A stretch of 64,000 nucleotides of DNA from Paenarthrobacter histidinolovorans (GCF_014647595.1 NZ_BMPM01000010.1:62001-126000); one strand, 5' to 3'; positions 1-8,886 are shown, numbered from the stretch's first letter. The notes: generated by a model not told the origin, from the letters alone. Numbers and translations are program-made.

Positions 1-54
1 AGTACCCCGCGCGGCCTTAACCGGACGGGCACCAGAAGTGAAATCGGCAGTCAT
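1..54 (-). CDS. hutU: Urocanate hydratase, N-terminal fragment cut by the window edge
   Basis: Only 18 codons are visible, read leftward from an ATG at 54. An AGGAG ribosome binding site lies just upstream. The residues end in RPVKAARGT, and urocanases start with a similar basic stretch leading into RGTEL. Urocanase converts urocanate to imidazolonepropionate in histidine breakdown. The presence of hutF a few kilobases away supports this reading. The gene follows the transporter operon with a 37-bp gap and is probably its last visible member. The identification rests on a short motif plus context; the rest of the gene outside the window would settle it. Confidence 0.6.
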   Translation of the reverse strand, partial: MTADFTSGARPVKAARGT

Positions 55-91
55 TGTCTTACTCCTAAAAATTCCGGCAGAACAGCGGGGA

Positions 92-1003
92 CTAGCCCAG
101 GTTCTTGGTCTTGAGCCATTCCTTGGCGATTTCGCCGATGTCCTCGAACTTGGCTACGCGGCCGTTCATCTTGATCAGGTCTTCAGTGGTCAGGGCGGCA
201 GATACCTTGTCCAGCGTTTCCTTGACCGTGGCCGAGGACTTCTTCTGGTTGATGACCGGAACGATGTTCTCGGAGAGGAAGAGGTTCTTGTTGTCCTCGA
301 GTGCCACCAGGTTGTTCTCCGCCAGTGCGGGGTCCGTGCTGAAGAGGTCCGCTACCTGGATCTGACCGGAAAGGAGGGCATTCAGCGTGAGCGGCCCACC
401 GGCGTCGAGCGCTGAAAATTCCTTGAACTCGAGGTTGTAGACGGACTTCAGGCCGGCCACGCCGTTGAGGCGGGTCTTCCACTCCGGCGGGCCGCCCAGG
501 ACAAGGTCCTTGGCAACAGGCTGGAGGTCCTCAATGGTCTTGAGCTTGTACTGATCGGCGATGTCCTTCTTGACGGTGAGGACATCCTTGTCCTGGGCGT
601 CGGAGGCTTCCAAAACGCTCAAGCCGGAGGGAATCTTGGTGGTCAATTCCTTGGCCACGTCCTCGGAAGAAACAGCCTTGGTGGCGGAATCGAGGTACTG
701 CAGGAGCGCTCCGCCGTACTCGGGCATGAGGTCGATGGACCCGTCCTTGAGGGCGGGAATGGTGACCTCGCGGCTGCCGATGCTGGGCTTCTCGGTGACC
801 TCGACGCCCTTGGCTTTGAGGGCTTCGGCGTAGATCTTGGCGATCAGTTGGCTTTCCGGGAAGTCAGCGGAACCGACAATAATGCTGTCGCTCGACGCCG
901 CGGCCGCAGTATTGGAGGAACTCAGTGGATCCCCGCCGCCGCAGCCACTGAGGGTGATGGCGGCAACTGCCGCAAGGGTGAAACCGGTGAGGTACTTCTT
1001 CAT
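92..1003 (-). CDS. ABC transporter substrate-binding lipoprotein, OpuBC/ProX type
   Basis: This is a 303-residue secreted lipoprotein of the glycine-betaine/choline-type binding family (OpuAC fold). The N-terminus is a lipoprotein signal with lipobox LSGC near residue 29, followed by a Gly/Ser/Ala linker. The start at 1003 was chosen over an upstream one because AGGAG lies at the right distance and the signal peptide begins there. It captures the substrate outside the cell for the permeases and ATPase encoded just upstream in the operon. The family binds quaternary amines, but related importers carry histidine in other bacteria. In this hut-gene setting, histidine, urocanate or a betaine of histidine are the likeliest ligands. 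That substrate call is inference. Confidence 0.85.
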   Translation of the reverse strand: MKKYLTGFTLAAVAAITLSGCGGGDPLSSSNTAAAASSDSIIVGSADFPESQLIAKIYAEALKAKGVEVTEKPSIGSREVTIPALKDGSIDLMPEYGGALLQYLDSATKAVSSEDVAKELTTKIPSGLSVLEASDAQDKDVLTVKKDIADQYKLKTIEDLQPVAKDLVLGGPPEWKTRLNGVAGLKSVYNLEFKEFSALDAGGPLTLNALLSGQIQVADLFSTDPALAENNLVALEDNKNLFLSENIVPVINQKKSSATVKETLDKVSAALTTEDLIKMNGRVAKFEDIGEIAKEWLKTKNLG

Positions 1004-1079
1004 GTCAATTCTCCTGGGACAGGCGCCGCAGGGCATGCGGCAGCCAGGTGGGGGTGGGGGACGTGCAAATAGCTTGTAG

Positions 1080-1796
1080 CTAGACCGTGACGGGGGTTTT
1101 CACGGGTTCGGCTGCAGGAACCGGTTTGATGGTGCGCCGGGTCAGTCCGGGTGAGACAACGCGGCGGGTGATGAAGGCGAGGAGCTGGTCGAAGAACAGG
1201 GCCAGCAAAGCGACCAGGATTGCGCCCGCAACCATCTGGCTGTAGTCGTTCTGGGCCTTGCCGTCGATCAGCAGGCGACCGAGGCCACCGAGCGAAATGT
1301 ATGCGGCGATGGTCGCCGTCGAAATGATTTGCAGCAGGGCGCTGCGGATGCCGGACAAAACCAGCGGAAGCGAGCAAGGCAGTTGGACATCCGTAAGAAT
1401 CTTCATGGTGCGGAAGCCCATGCCTTTGGCAGCGTCGACGGCGGCAGCATCCACTGCGCGAACACCGGCATAGGTGTTGGTCAGGATCGGCGGAACTGCG
1501 AGCAGGACCAACACGATGAGGCTTGGGAGGACGTAGCCCATACGGGACGGGAAAGCGGGCGAGATGAGCAGTACCAGGAGGATCAGCAGACCGACGCTCG
1601 GAAGAGCGCGGAGCGCATTGGCGAGGCCGGCGATCATGAACACGCCCTTGCCGGTCACCCCGATGTAAATGCCAAGCGGCACCGCGATGATGGCAGCTAC
1701 GGCCAGCGCGATAAGCGAGTAGAGGAGATGCTCGCCGATCAGTGTGGGGATACCGTCTGCACCACTCCAGTGCGCGGGGTCGAACAAGTAGTTCAC
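1080..1796 (-). CDS. ABC transporter permease, OpuBD/ProW type
   Basis: This 238-residue integral membrane permease has about six hydrophobic segments and the binding-protein-dependent transport loop (EAA-like stretch VDAAKGMGFRTMKIL). I placed the start at GTG 1796, because it overlaps the stop of the upstream permease as GTGA and the protein then begins with the usual MNYLFDP-like amphipathic end. A longer frame upstream of it lies inside the neighbouring gene. With its partner permease it forms the membrane channel of the importer. The C-terminal tail after the last membrane segment is Pro/Val-rich and short. Confidence 0.88.
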   Translation of the reverse strand: MNYLFDPAHWSGADGIPTLIGEHLLYSLIALAVAAIIAVPLGIYIGVTGKGVFMIAGLANALRALPSVGLLILLVLLISPAFPSRMGYVLPSLIVLVLLAVPPILTNTYAGVRAVDAAAVDAAKGMGFRTMKILTDVQLPCSLPLVLSGIRSALLQIISTATIAAYISLGGLGRLLIDGKAQNDYSQMVAGAILVALLALFFDQLLAFITRRVVSPGLTRRTIKPVPAAEPVKTPVTV

Positions 1797-2443
1797 GATG
1801 CCACCACCTTGGGGGTCCACGGTGTCAGCCACCGGTTGAGAAGAATGATCAGCCCGTCCAGGATCATGGCCAGGACCACGCAAAGCACGATGCCGGCGAT
1901 GATCGGCGTGTAGAAACGGAGCTGGAAGCCCTGCGTGAAGAGCGAACCGAGCTGCGGGATGCCCAACAGTGCAGCCACTGAGACCAGGCTGACGTTGGAA
2001 ACTGCTGCGACGCGCAGGCCGGCACAGATAACAGGGACGCCCACAGGGAGTTCAACCTTCACAAGGCTCTGGTAGCCGCGGTAACCCATGGCCTTGGCCG
2101 CTTGGACCGTGTCCTCGGGGACGGAATCCAGGGCGTCTGCCACCACGCGCACCAGCAATGCCACGGTGTAGACCGTCAGTGCGGCGACGATATTGAGCGG
2201 GTCCAGGATCTTGGTGCCCAGAACAAGCGGCAACAGGACGAAAAGCGCCAGGGAAGGAACGGTGTAAAGAAGGCCTGCGACGCCCACCAACAGGGGGTAG
2301 ATGCGGCGGCTCCGATGGGCCCACCAGCCAAGGGGCAAGGCGATGAGCAGTCCCAGGATCAGCGGGGTGACGGCCAGCAGGACATGCCAGCCGAGCAGGA
2401 AGACAATGTTGTCGAACTGGCGGCCCAGCCATTCGAAGTTCAT
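1793..2443 (-). CDS. ABC transporter permease, OpuBB/ProW type
   Basis: This 216-residue permease is the second membrane subunit of the same importer. It carries the family loop VQAAKAMGYRGYQSL between hydrophobic segments and opens with a short amphipathic helix (MNFEWLGRQFDN). Its ATG overlaps the ATPase stop codon by four bases and its own stop overlaps the next permease start, so the genes are translationally coupled. Two separate permease genes with one ATPase and one lipoprotein is the standard OpuB/OpuC layout. Confidence 0.88.
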   Translation of the reverse strand: MNFEWLGRQFDNIVFLLGWHVLLAVTPLILGLLIALPLGWWAHRSRRIYPLLVGVAGLLYTVPSLALFVLLPLVLGTKILDPLNIVAALTVYTVALLVRVVADALDSVPEDTVQAAKAMGYRGYQSLVKVELPVGVPVICAGLRVAAVSNVSLVSVAALLGIPQLGSLFTQGFQLRFYTPIIAGIVLCVVLAMILDGLIILLNRWLTPWTPKVVAS

Positions 2444-3546
2444 CGCGCCGTCTCCAAGTGAGGTTCGGCCTCGATGGCCTTGACCACGTCCGTCGCAGTG
2501 ACCGTGCCGATCAGCTCACCGTGCTCGTTGACCACAACACCCCGGCGGCTGGGCGACGACAGGGCCGCGTCCAACAGCTGGCGCATCGTCCCGGAAGCCG
2601 CGGCAGGAATGCCGCTGAGGTTAAGGTTCTCCCGCTTCACCTCACCATTGAGAAGTTCCGGCTGGGCCCAACCGAGCGGCTTCCGGCCGCCGTCGACCAC
2701 CAACACCCAAGCACCCGACGCCTTGGCGCGGGCCTCGTCCGCCGAGGCGCCGAGCTGGACTACAGCTTCTTCGCCAATCGCTACGGTGCCGGCCGTCTTG
2801 GTGAACCCAAGGGAGCGGTACCCACGGTCGCGGCCCACGAAGTCGGCCACGAACTCGTCGGCGGGCGAGGTGAGCAGCTCGGACGGTGAAGCCATCTGGG
2901 CGAGTTTGCCGCCCACACGCATCACGGCCACCTGATCGCCGAGCTTGAGTGCTTCGTCGATGTCATGCGTGACCATGATGATGGTCTTTCCTATTTCGCG
3001 CTGGAGACGCAGGAACTCCTCCTGCAACTGGCCGCGTACCACGGGGTCGACTGCGCTGAAGGGTTCGTCCATCAGCATGAATGCCGGGTCCGAGGCCAGC
3101 GCGCGTGCCACACCAACGCGCTGCTGCTGGCCACCGGAGAGCTGCCAGGGGTAGCGCTTGGCGAAGCTGGCGGGAAGCCCCACGCGCTCCATCAGCTCAA
3201 GGGCCTTGGTCCGCGCCTTTTGCCGGCTTTCGCCCAAAAGGACGGGCATGGTGGAGACGTTGTCCACGATTGTCTTGTGCGGGAACAGGCCTGCGTGCTG
3301 GATGACGTAGCCAATCCTGCGGCGGAGCAACGCTGCGTCCATTCCGGACGTAGGTTGGTCATCCAGGTAGATGGTGCCACTGGTGGGTTCAATGAGGCGG
3401 TTGATCATCCTCAGGGAGGTGGTTTTGCCGCAGCCGGACGGACCAACCAGAATGGTCAGCTTGCCGGTGGGCGCCTCCAGGTTGAGGCCGTCGACGGCGA
3501 CGGTGCCATCGGGGTAGGCCTTGGTGACATTTTCAAACTTGATCAT
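2440..3546 (-). CDS. ABC transporter ATP-binding protein with CBS domains, OpuBA/ProV type
   Basis: This is the 368-residue motor subunit. It has Walker A GPSGCGKTT near residue 37, the ABC signature LSGGQQQRVGVARALA, Walker B FMLMDEP and the switch MVTHDIDEAL. After residue about 245 it carries a paired CBS region ending in GVVVNEHGELIGTVTATDVV. In OpuA-type importers CBS domains sense ionic strength or nucleotides, so this importer may also be tuned by cell state. It is the first transporter gene after the regulator and overlaps that gene by four bases. Confidence 0.9.
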   Translation of the reverse strand: MIKFENVTKAYPDGTVAVDGLNLEAPTGKLTILVGPSGCGKTTSLRMINRLIEPTSGTIYLDDQPTSGMDAALLRRRIGYVIQHAGLFPHKTIVDNVSTMPVLLGESRQKARTKALELMERVGLPASFAKRYPWQLSGGQQQRVGVARALASDPAFMLMDEPFSAVDPVVRGQLQEEFLRLQREIGKTIIMVTHDIDEALKLGDQVAVMRVGGKLAQMASPSELLTSPADEFVADFVGRDRGYRSLGFTKTAGTVAIGEEAVVQLGASADEARAKASGAWVLVVDGGRKPLGWAQPELLNGEVKRENLNLSGIPAAASGTMRQLLDAALSSPSRRGVVVNEHGELIGTVTATDVVKAIEAEPHLETAR

Positions 3547-4229
3547 TTTGCTTCCATGCTTTCCTGGGGTAGCTCATGGTTTTCGGTGGCCCAGGTGAGG
3601 ACGTTGTCAGCTTCCTCCACCAATTGCTGGCCGATTTTGAGGGCCTTCAGCTCATCCACGCGATAGCTGGGCGCGACGACGCTGAGTGAAGCCACCGTCC
3701 GTCCTCCCAGCACCACGGGCGCCGCAATGGCCGTAACGTCGTCCTCCACACCGCTGCGCACCACGGCAAAGCCACGCTCAGGCTGTTCGCCTTTGAGTAC
3801 CTGGCCGGAAGCTGTTCCTTCGAGCGGGATACTCCGCCCGACCCAGCTGGAATGCCTGATCGAGTGCGTACCCTCGACGATCGCGATGTAGATTCCCGTG
3901 TCCCCAACCCCGGGAATGCTCAAATAGCAGGATTCGCGCGTTGTCGCCACGAGCCGCTTCATGGCCGGCGTGCACAACGAGACGAGTGATTCCTTGCCGA
4001 GAGCCAGAGCACCCAACTGGATGATGCTGGCCCCCGGACGGAAGTTGCCGCCGTCGTCCCTTGAAACAAAGCCGCTGCCTTCAAGGGTCCGGAGCAGGCG
4101 AAGCGCCGTGCTGGGCGAGAGGTCCGCGACCCGTGCGGCATCACTCAGCGCTATGGCTCCCTCGGAGCACACGGCCCCCAAGAGGGCGAGCGCTCGCTCC
4201 ACCGTCCGGGTCGAAGAATCTGCTGCCAT
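3543..4229 (-). CDS. IclR-family transcriptional regulator
   Basis: This 228-residue regulator has an N-terminal winged helix-turn-helix (SSTRTVERALALLGAV, then DLSPSTALRLLRTLEGSGFV) and a C-terminal effector domain of IclR type. The ATG at 4229 fits the usual start shortly before the helix-turn-helix; a GTG at 4274 would add 15 residues with no clear ribosome site. It heads the leftward operon (four-base overlap with the ATPase gene) and faces the M20/hutF operon, so it probably controls both directions. Two inverted repeats in the intergenic region are candidate operators. The effector is unknown; a histidine breakdown intermediate is the natural guess. Confidence 0.85.
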   Translation of the reverse strand: MAADSSTRTVERALALLGAVCSEGAIALSDAARVADLSPSTALRLLRTLEGSGFVSRDDGGNFRPGASIIQLGALALGKESLVSLCTPAMKRLVATTRESCYLSIPGVGDTGIYIAIVEGTHSIRHSSWVGRSIPLEGTASGQVLKGEQPERGFAVVRSGVEDDVTAIAAPVVLGGRTVASLSVVAPSYRVDELKALKIGQQLVEEADNVLTWATENHELPQESMEAK

Positions 4230-4318
4230 TGCGTGGCCTGCTTTCAAGTGGTCTGGATCACCATGTCTTGCCACTTAGTAAAAAGCAATTTTCACGGCAT
4301 GGCAATAGTCCTGAGTAA

Positions 4319-4340
4319 ATTTCCCGTGATTCCGGGAAAT
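4319..4340. promoter_or_regulatory. Inverted repeat, candidate IclR operator
   Basis: Perfect 8-bp arms ATTTCCCG and CGGGAAAT are separated by TGATTC. The repeat lies between the divergent IclR gene and the M20/hutF operon in a locally AT-rich region. Assignment to the IclR protein is inference from position. Confidence 0.5.
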
Positions 4341-4425
4341 ATGTCGAGCTGGATCACTATCGGGTTACCCCGATGTTTCCGTCCTGTTAAAAACGAACCA
4401 TTCAGCTCCAGACCCTTGCCATGTA

Positions 4426-4442
4426 ATGGCAACTGCTTTTTA
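4426..4442. promoter_or_regulatory. Second inverted repeat, TTGCCAT-GTA-ATGGCAA
   Basis: Perfect 7-bp arms with a 3-bp spacer end 32 bp before the M20 start codon. The half-site ATGGCAA recurs at 4299-4305, and a near match TTGCCAC starts at 4269, so the motif is repeated across the divergent promoter region. It could be the operator for the M20/hutF side. Confidence 0.5.
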
Positions 4443-4474
4443 CTTGGTGGCAGTCGTCTACATCGGAGGAACAC

Positions 4475-5674
4475 GTGGAAACCGTCAATCAGCTCCTTGA
4501 CTCGATCAAGGACGTAGGCCGGGATGGTGTGCGGGGAGGCTACTCAAGGTCCGTCTATTCAACGCCGGAACTCGACCTCCGTGAGTGGTTCAAGGAGCAG
4601 GCAGCCCAACGCGGCCTGGACATCGAGACAGACCGCAACGGCATCATGTGGGCCTGGTGGGGTGAACCGCAGGACGGCGCCCTGGTCACAGGCAGCCACC
4701 TCGATTCAGTCCCCGGCGGAGGCGCTTTTGACGGGCCTCTGGGCGTCGCTTCCGCGCTGGCCGCCGTCGATATTCTCAAAAACCGCGGGCTTCAGCCGCG
4801 GCGCTCCCTGGCGGTGACCGTCTTCCCCGAAGAAGAAGGGTCCCGTTTCGGGGTTGCATGCCTCGGGTCCAGGCTCCTGACTGGCGCCATCGACGTCGAC
4901 AAGGCCCTGAATTTGCGCGACGCCGACGGCGGAACGTTCGCCGACGTCGCACGGTCCAACGGCCTGGATCCCCGGCACGTCGGCGCCGACCCCGAGGCCC
5001 TGGCCCGAATCGGCGACTTTGTTGAACTGCACGTGGAGCAAGGCAAGGGTCTGGGCCAGGACGGCCCGGCCATCGCGGTCGGAAGTTCGATCCTGGGTCA
5101 CGGGCGATGGAAGCTCAGCGTCAGCGGCCAGGGAAACCATGCCGGCACCACGCTCATGGCAGACCGGGCGGATCCGATGGTGGCCGCGGCCCACATCGTC
5201 CTGGCCGTCCGCGACACCGCGGCCAAACAACCGGATGCCCGGGCAACCGTGGGCCGCTTAACTCCCGTACCGGGCGGGACCAATGTGATCGCCTCCCGCG
5301 TCGATCTGTGGCTTGATGCCCGACACCCGGACGACGCCGTGACCGCCCGCCTCATCGAAGCGATCTACGTCGCAGCCCAGGAAGCCGCCGCGTCCGAAGG
5401 CTGCACCGCCACCCTCACTGAAGAGTCCTACAGCGGGACGGTCCACTTTGACAGTGGGTTGAGCCGCCGGATCGGCGGCCTCCTTCCCGGGGCGCCCGTG
5501 CTGGCAACAGGGGCCGGGCATGATGCGGGGGTACTGGCCGGCTACGTACCCTCGGCCATGCTCTTTGTCCGCAACCCCAGCGGAATCTCGCATTCACCCG
5601 AAGAATACGTGGCCGACGAAGACGCCTCATCCGGAGCCGTCGCCCTTGCCGACGTTCTGGAGGGCCTCCTGTGA
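4475..5674 (+). CDS. M20-family amidohydrolase (allantoate amidohydrolase-like), candidate N-formylglutamate deformylase
   Basis: This 399-residue zinc hydrolase belongs to the allantoate amidohydrolase/N-carbamoyl amino-acid hydrolase branch of peptidase family M20. Metal-site motifs are visible: GSHLDSVPGGGAFDG, FPEEEGSRFG, ELHVEQG and a C-terminal HSPEEYV. The GTG start has GGAGGA five bases upstream. It is coupled to hutF by a GTGA overlap. No allantoin genes are nearby, and no classical hutG is seen in the window. In this position the enzyme could hydrolyse N-formylglutamate, the HutF product, to glutamate and formate. The family is clear; the substrate is inference from context. Confidence 0.82.
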   Translation: METVNQLLDSIKDVGRDGVRGGYSRSVYSTPELDLREWFKEQAAQRGLDIETDRNGIMWAWWGEPQDGALVTGSHLDSVPGGGAFDGPLGVASALAAVDILKNRGLQPRRSLAVTVFPEEEGSRFGVACLGSRLLTGAIDVDKALNLRDADGGTFADVARSNGLDPRHVGADPEALARIGDFVELHVEQGKGLGQDGPAIAVGSSILGHGRWKLSVSGQGNHAGTTLMADRADPMVAAAHIVLAVRDTAAKQPDARATVGRLTPVPGGTNVIASRVDLWLDARHPDDAVTARLIEAIYVAAQEAAASEGCTATLTEESYSGTVHFDSGLSRRIGGLLPGAPVLATGAGHDAGVLAGYVPSAMLFVRNPSGISHSPEEYVADEDASSGAVALADVLEGLL

Positions 5675-7026
5675 GCACGTTCTGGTGCGAAACCGCGATC
5701 ATCGCGTCCCCTGGCGGTTCAGGATCGCCCGAGGCCGTGCGTGGGGTACGCGTGGAAGCCCATGACGGCCGGATCACGGCCATCAGCCCCGATACCCGGC
5801 CGGAAGCCGGCGACACAAGGCTGGAGGGCATCGTGTTCCCCGCCGCCGCAAACGCCCACTCGCATGCATTCCACCGGATCCTGCGTGGCCGGACCCATGA
5901 AGGACGCGGAGATTTCTGGGTTTGGCGGGAGCAGATGTACACGAGCGCATCCGAGCTGACACCCGAAAAATACGAGAAACTCGCAACGGCCGTTTTCGCG
6001 GAGATGGTTGTTAGCGGGTTCAGCAGCGTCGCGGAGTTCCACTACGTCCACCACCAGCTCGACGGCGCTCCTTATTCCGAACCGCATGCCATGGAGTTGG
6101 CGCTGGCACGGGCGGCAATGTCCGCCGGTATTCGCCTGACTCTCTTGGATACCCTGTACCTCGCCGGCGGAATCGGATCGCCGCTAAGCCCTGAACAGGC
6201 GCGGTTCGGTGATGCGGACGTGCACGCCTGGCTCCACCGCCTTGCCTCGCTCCGTGCCGCGGTTGACGCAAGTTTTCCGGCGGACCGCGTGAGCGTCGGA
6301 GCCGCGCTGCACTCGGTCCGGGCAGTACCTGAAGAGGATCTGAAGGTGGTGGCTGCCCAATTGCCCGGCGGCATACCCCTCCACATCCATCTGAGCGAAC
6401 AACCCGCAGAAAACCAAGCCTGCCTCGAGGCTTACGGGACCACCCCCACAGGCCTTTTGGCACGCCACGGGTTGCTGACCAACAGACTCTCAGCGGTACA
6501 TTCCACCCACCTGACGCCCGACGACGTCACCTTGCTCGGACATGCCGGCACCACAGTGGTCATGTGCCCAAGCACGGAGGCCGACCTCGCGGACGGGATC
6601 GGCCCGGCGAGGGAACTTTCCGATGCAGGAGCCACCATAGCCCTCGGGACTGACCAGCACGCCGTCATCGATCCGTGGGTCGAAATGCGCACCCTCGAAC
6701 ACGGGGAGCGGTTGGGCAGCGGCCAGCGCGGGAGGTTCACGCCCCAGGAGCTGCTGCAGGCTGCGACGTCCGGGGCCACCCGGTCCATGGCTACCCCGGT
6801 TGCCCAGGCGGCGCTTGAGGTTGGCAATGTCTGCGATCTCATGGCGGTGGATCCCGCCTCTACCCGCACGGCGGGGTCCCGGCCGCTGCAGCTGGCGTTC
6901 AGCGCGACCGCCAGCGACGTCACCGCCGTCGTTATCGGCGGCGAGCTGCTCTCCTCCCACGGCGTCCACACACGGCTCGGTAAACCCGGAACCTTACTGA
7001 CGGACGCATTGACCTCATTCTCCTAG
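5671..7026 (+). CDS. hutF: Formimidoylglutamate deiminase
   Basis: This 451-residue amidohydrolase-superfamily enzyme has the usual length for HutF. It shows the metal-binding start NAHSHAFHRILRGRTHEG, a central HIHLSEQ, and later SAVHSTHLTP and LGTDQHAVIDPW, which supply the remaining metal and catalytic residues. HutF removes ammonia from N-formimino-L-glutamate to give N-formyl-L-glutamate in the five-step histidine route. The GTG start overlaps the stop of the M20 gene by four bases, so the two products are probably made together and act in sequence. Confidence 0.9.
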   Translation: MSTFWCETAIIASPGGSGSPEAVRGVRVEAHDGRITAISPDTRPEAGDTRLEGIVFPAAANAHSHAFHRILRGRTHEGRGDFWVWREQMYTSASELTPEKYEKLATAVFAEMVVSGFSSVAEFHYVHHQLDGAPYSEPHAMELALARAAMSAGIRLTLLDTLYLAGGIGSPLSPEQARFGDADVHAWLHRLASLRAAVDASFPADRVSVGAALHSVRAVPEEDLKVVAAQLPGGIPLHIHLSEQPAENQACLEAYGTTPTGLLARHGLLTNRLSAVHSTHLTPDDVTLLGHAGTTVVMCPSTEADLADGIGPARELSDAGATIALGTDQHAVIDPWVEMRTLEHGERLGSGQRGRFTPQELLQAATSGATRSMATPVAQAALEVGNVCDLMAVDPASTRTAGSRPLQLAFSATASDVTAVVIGGELLSSHGVHTRLGKPGTLLTDALTSFS

Positions 7027-7355
7027 CGCTGCTTCCGCGGCCTGAAGCCACCGACGGCGGCCCTGGTGTTTGGCTCCCGACTCAAGGGTCGTCGTCGTGC
7101 CTTGTGTTCAATAAGTGGATTCAAGAGAGGGGGCTTTGAGTACGTGGGGAGGCCCCAGAGGCTCCCAGCGAACGTACAGCGCGTGATCAGAGCCTAATGG
7201 GTTAAGAAAGTGAATACATGTCACGTCCATCACTTGACTGGAACTTGGCGGATATGACGTGCCACACTGTGTAGCGCGAGTGCACCGGCGTCCCCGTCGG
7301 AACAGCCGACGACGTCACGCACCGCATTCCCACACACCTTTCCCAAGGGAGACCC
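7027..7355. other. Intergenic stretch, no gene seen
   Basis: About 330 bases separate hutF from the sugar porter. I see no convincing reading frame or RNA gene. The only clear signal is the ribosome binding site AAGGGAG just before the porter start. A TTGACT at about 7234 lacks a well-spaced -10 partner. Confidence 0.5.
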
Positions 7356-8828
7356 ATGTCCAGTCCCAGCACCGAAGCAGGCGCGCCCCACGTTTCCCGG
7401 AAGGTGATCGGCCTGGCTATCGCCGGCGCGGTTGGCGGCTTCCTGTTCGGCTTCGATTCGTCCGTGGTCAACGGTGCCGTGGACGCCATGGCGGGCGAGT
7501 TTGCCATGAGCGAGGCACTCACCGGCTTCGCCGTCGCCGTCGCCCTGCTCGGCTGTGCCGTGGGAGCCTACCTGGCGGGCAAAGTTGCCGACCGGTACGG
7601 CCGCATCCCCGCCATGAAGATCGGCGCGCTGCTCTTCCTGGTCAGCGCCATTGGAACCGGCCTCGCATTCAGTGTGTGGGACCTCATCTTCTGGCGGCTG
7701 GTCGGCGGCCTCGGCATCGGGCTGGCGTCCGTGATTGCCCCCGCCTACATCTCGGAAATCTCCCCCCGGCACGTCCGCGGCCGCCTGGCCTCGCTCCAGC
7801 AGCTGGCCATCACCACGGGCATCTTCGCAGCCCTGCTCTCCGACGCGGTCCTGGCCAACTCTGCCGGCGGTGCTGACGGCACGCTGTGGCTGGGAATCGA
7901 AGCGTGGCGCTGGATGTTCATCGCCTGCGCTGTGCCTGCCGGCATTTACGGCTGGATCGCCTTCCGCCTGCCTGAATCGCCGCATTTCCTGGTCCTCAAC
8001 GGCAAGGAAGACCAAGCCCGCACCATCTTCAACAGGCTCATTCCGGGCGACGACATCGACCGGCACATCCGCGAGATCCGCGAATCCATCCAGCAGGAAA
8101 AGCTCTCCACCAAGAAGGGCTCCTTGCGCGGCAACCGCTTTGGCCTGCTGCCCGTGGTGTGGATCGGCATCATCCTTTCCGTGCTGCAGCAGTTCGTGGG
8201 CATCAACGTGATCTTCTACTACTCCACCACTCTGTGGAAGGCTGTGGGGTTCCAGGAAAAGGACTCCCTGACCATTTCCGTGGCCACCTCCATCACCAAC
8301 ATCCTGGTGACACTCGTGGCCATCGCACTGGTGGACCGGATTGGCCGCCGGCCCATCCTGCTGACCGGCTCCATCGGCATGGCAGCATCGCTTGGGGTCA
8401 TGGCACTGGCCTTCTCCTCCGCGGTTGGCACGGGCTCCGAGATCACCCTTCCAGGCGCCTGGGGACCCATTGCCCTGGTTGCGGCCAACGTGTTCGTTAT
8501 CAGCTTTGGAGCCTCGTGGGGACCCCTCGTGTGGGTGCTCTTGGGCGAGATCTTCCCGTCCCGCATCCGTGCACGCGCTTTGGGCCTCGCGGCCGCCGCG
8601 CAGTGGATCGCCAACTTCGCCATCACACTCAGCTTCCCCATCATGGCCGCAGGTTCGCTGCCGCTGACGTACGCCATGTACGCAGCGTTCGCGGCGGCGT
8701 CGTTCTTCTTTGTGATGTTCAAGGTGCCCGAGACGAATGGCATGTCCCTGGAACAGGCTGAAACCCTGTTCGTCCCGAAGGGAGCACCGGTAGCGCCGCT
8801 TCCGGTCACCTCGGACGAAAGCAAATAG
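7356..8828 (+). CDS. MFS sugar transporter (sugar porter family)
   Basis: This 490-residue protein has 12 predicted membrane segments. Sugar porter signatures are present: GFDSSVVNGA in segment 1, DRYGRIP after segment 2, PESPHFLVLNGKEDQA at the end of the first half, QQFVGINVIFYYSTTLWK in segment 7, and DRIGRRP and PETNGMSLEQ in the second half. These are proton-linked importers of hexoses, pentoses or inositol. Nothing nearby fixes the substrate. It stands alone as a transcription unit, ending in a strong terminator at 8834. Confidence 0.88.
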   Translation: MSSPSTEAGAPHVSRKVIGLAIAGAVGGFLFGFDSSVVNGAVDAMAGEFAMSEALTGFAVAVALLGCAVGAYLAGKVADRYGRIPAMKIGALLFLVSAIGTGLAFSVWDLIFWRLVGGLGIGLASVIAPAYISEISPRHVRGRLASLQQLAITTGIFAALLSDAVLANSAGGADGTLWLGIEAWRWMFIACAVPAGIYGWIAFRLPESPHFLVLNGKEDQARTIFNRLIPGDDIDRHIREIRESIQQEKLSTKKGSLRGNRFGLLPVVWIGIILSVLQQFVGINVIFYYSTTLWKAVGFQEKDSLTISVATSITNILVTLVAIALVDRIGRRPILLTGSIGMAASLGVMALAFSSAVGTGSEITLPGAWGPIALVAANVFVISFGASWGPLVWVLLGEIFPSRIRARALGLAAAAQWIANFAITLSFPIMAAGSLPLTYAMYAAFAAASFFFVMFKVPETNGMSLEQAETLFVPKGAPVAPLPVTSDESK

Positions 8829-8833
8829 CTGAC

Positions 8834-8875
8834 AAAGAAGCCCGGCGGTTAATGATCCGCCGGGCTTCTTTTGTT
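8834..8875. terminator. Bidirectional intrinsic terminator
   Basis: A perfect 15-bp stem beginning AAAGAAGCCCGGCGG with an 8-base loop is followed by a T-rich tract. It lies between convergent genes and has A/T runs on both sides, so it can serve both. Confidence 0.88.
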
Positions 8876-8886
8876 TGGGTGGCTGC

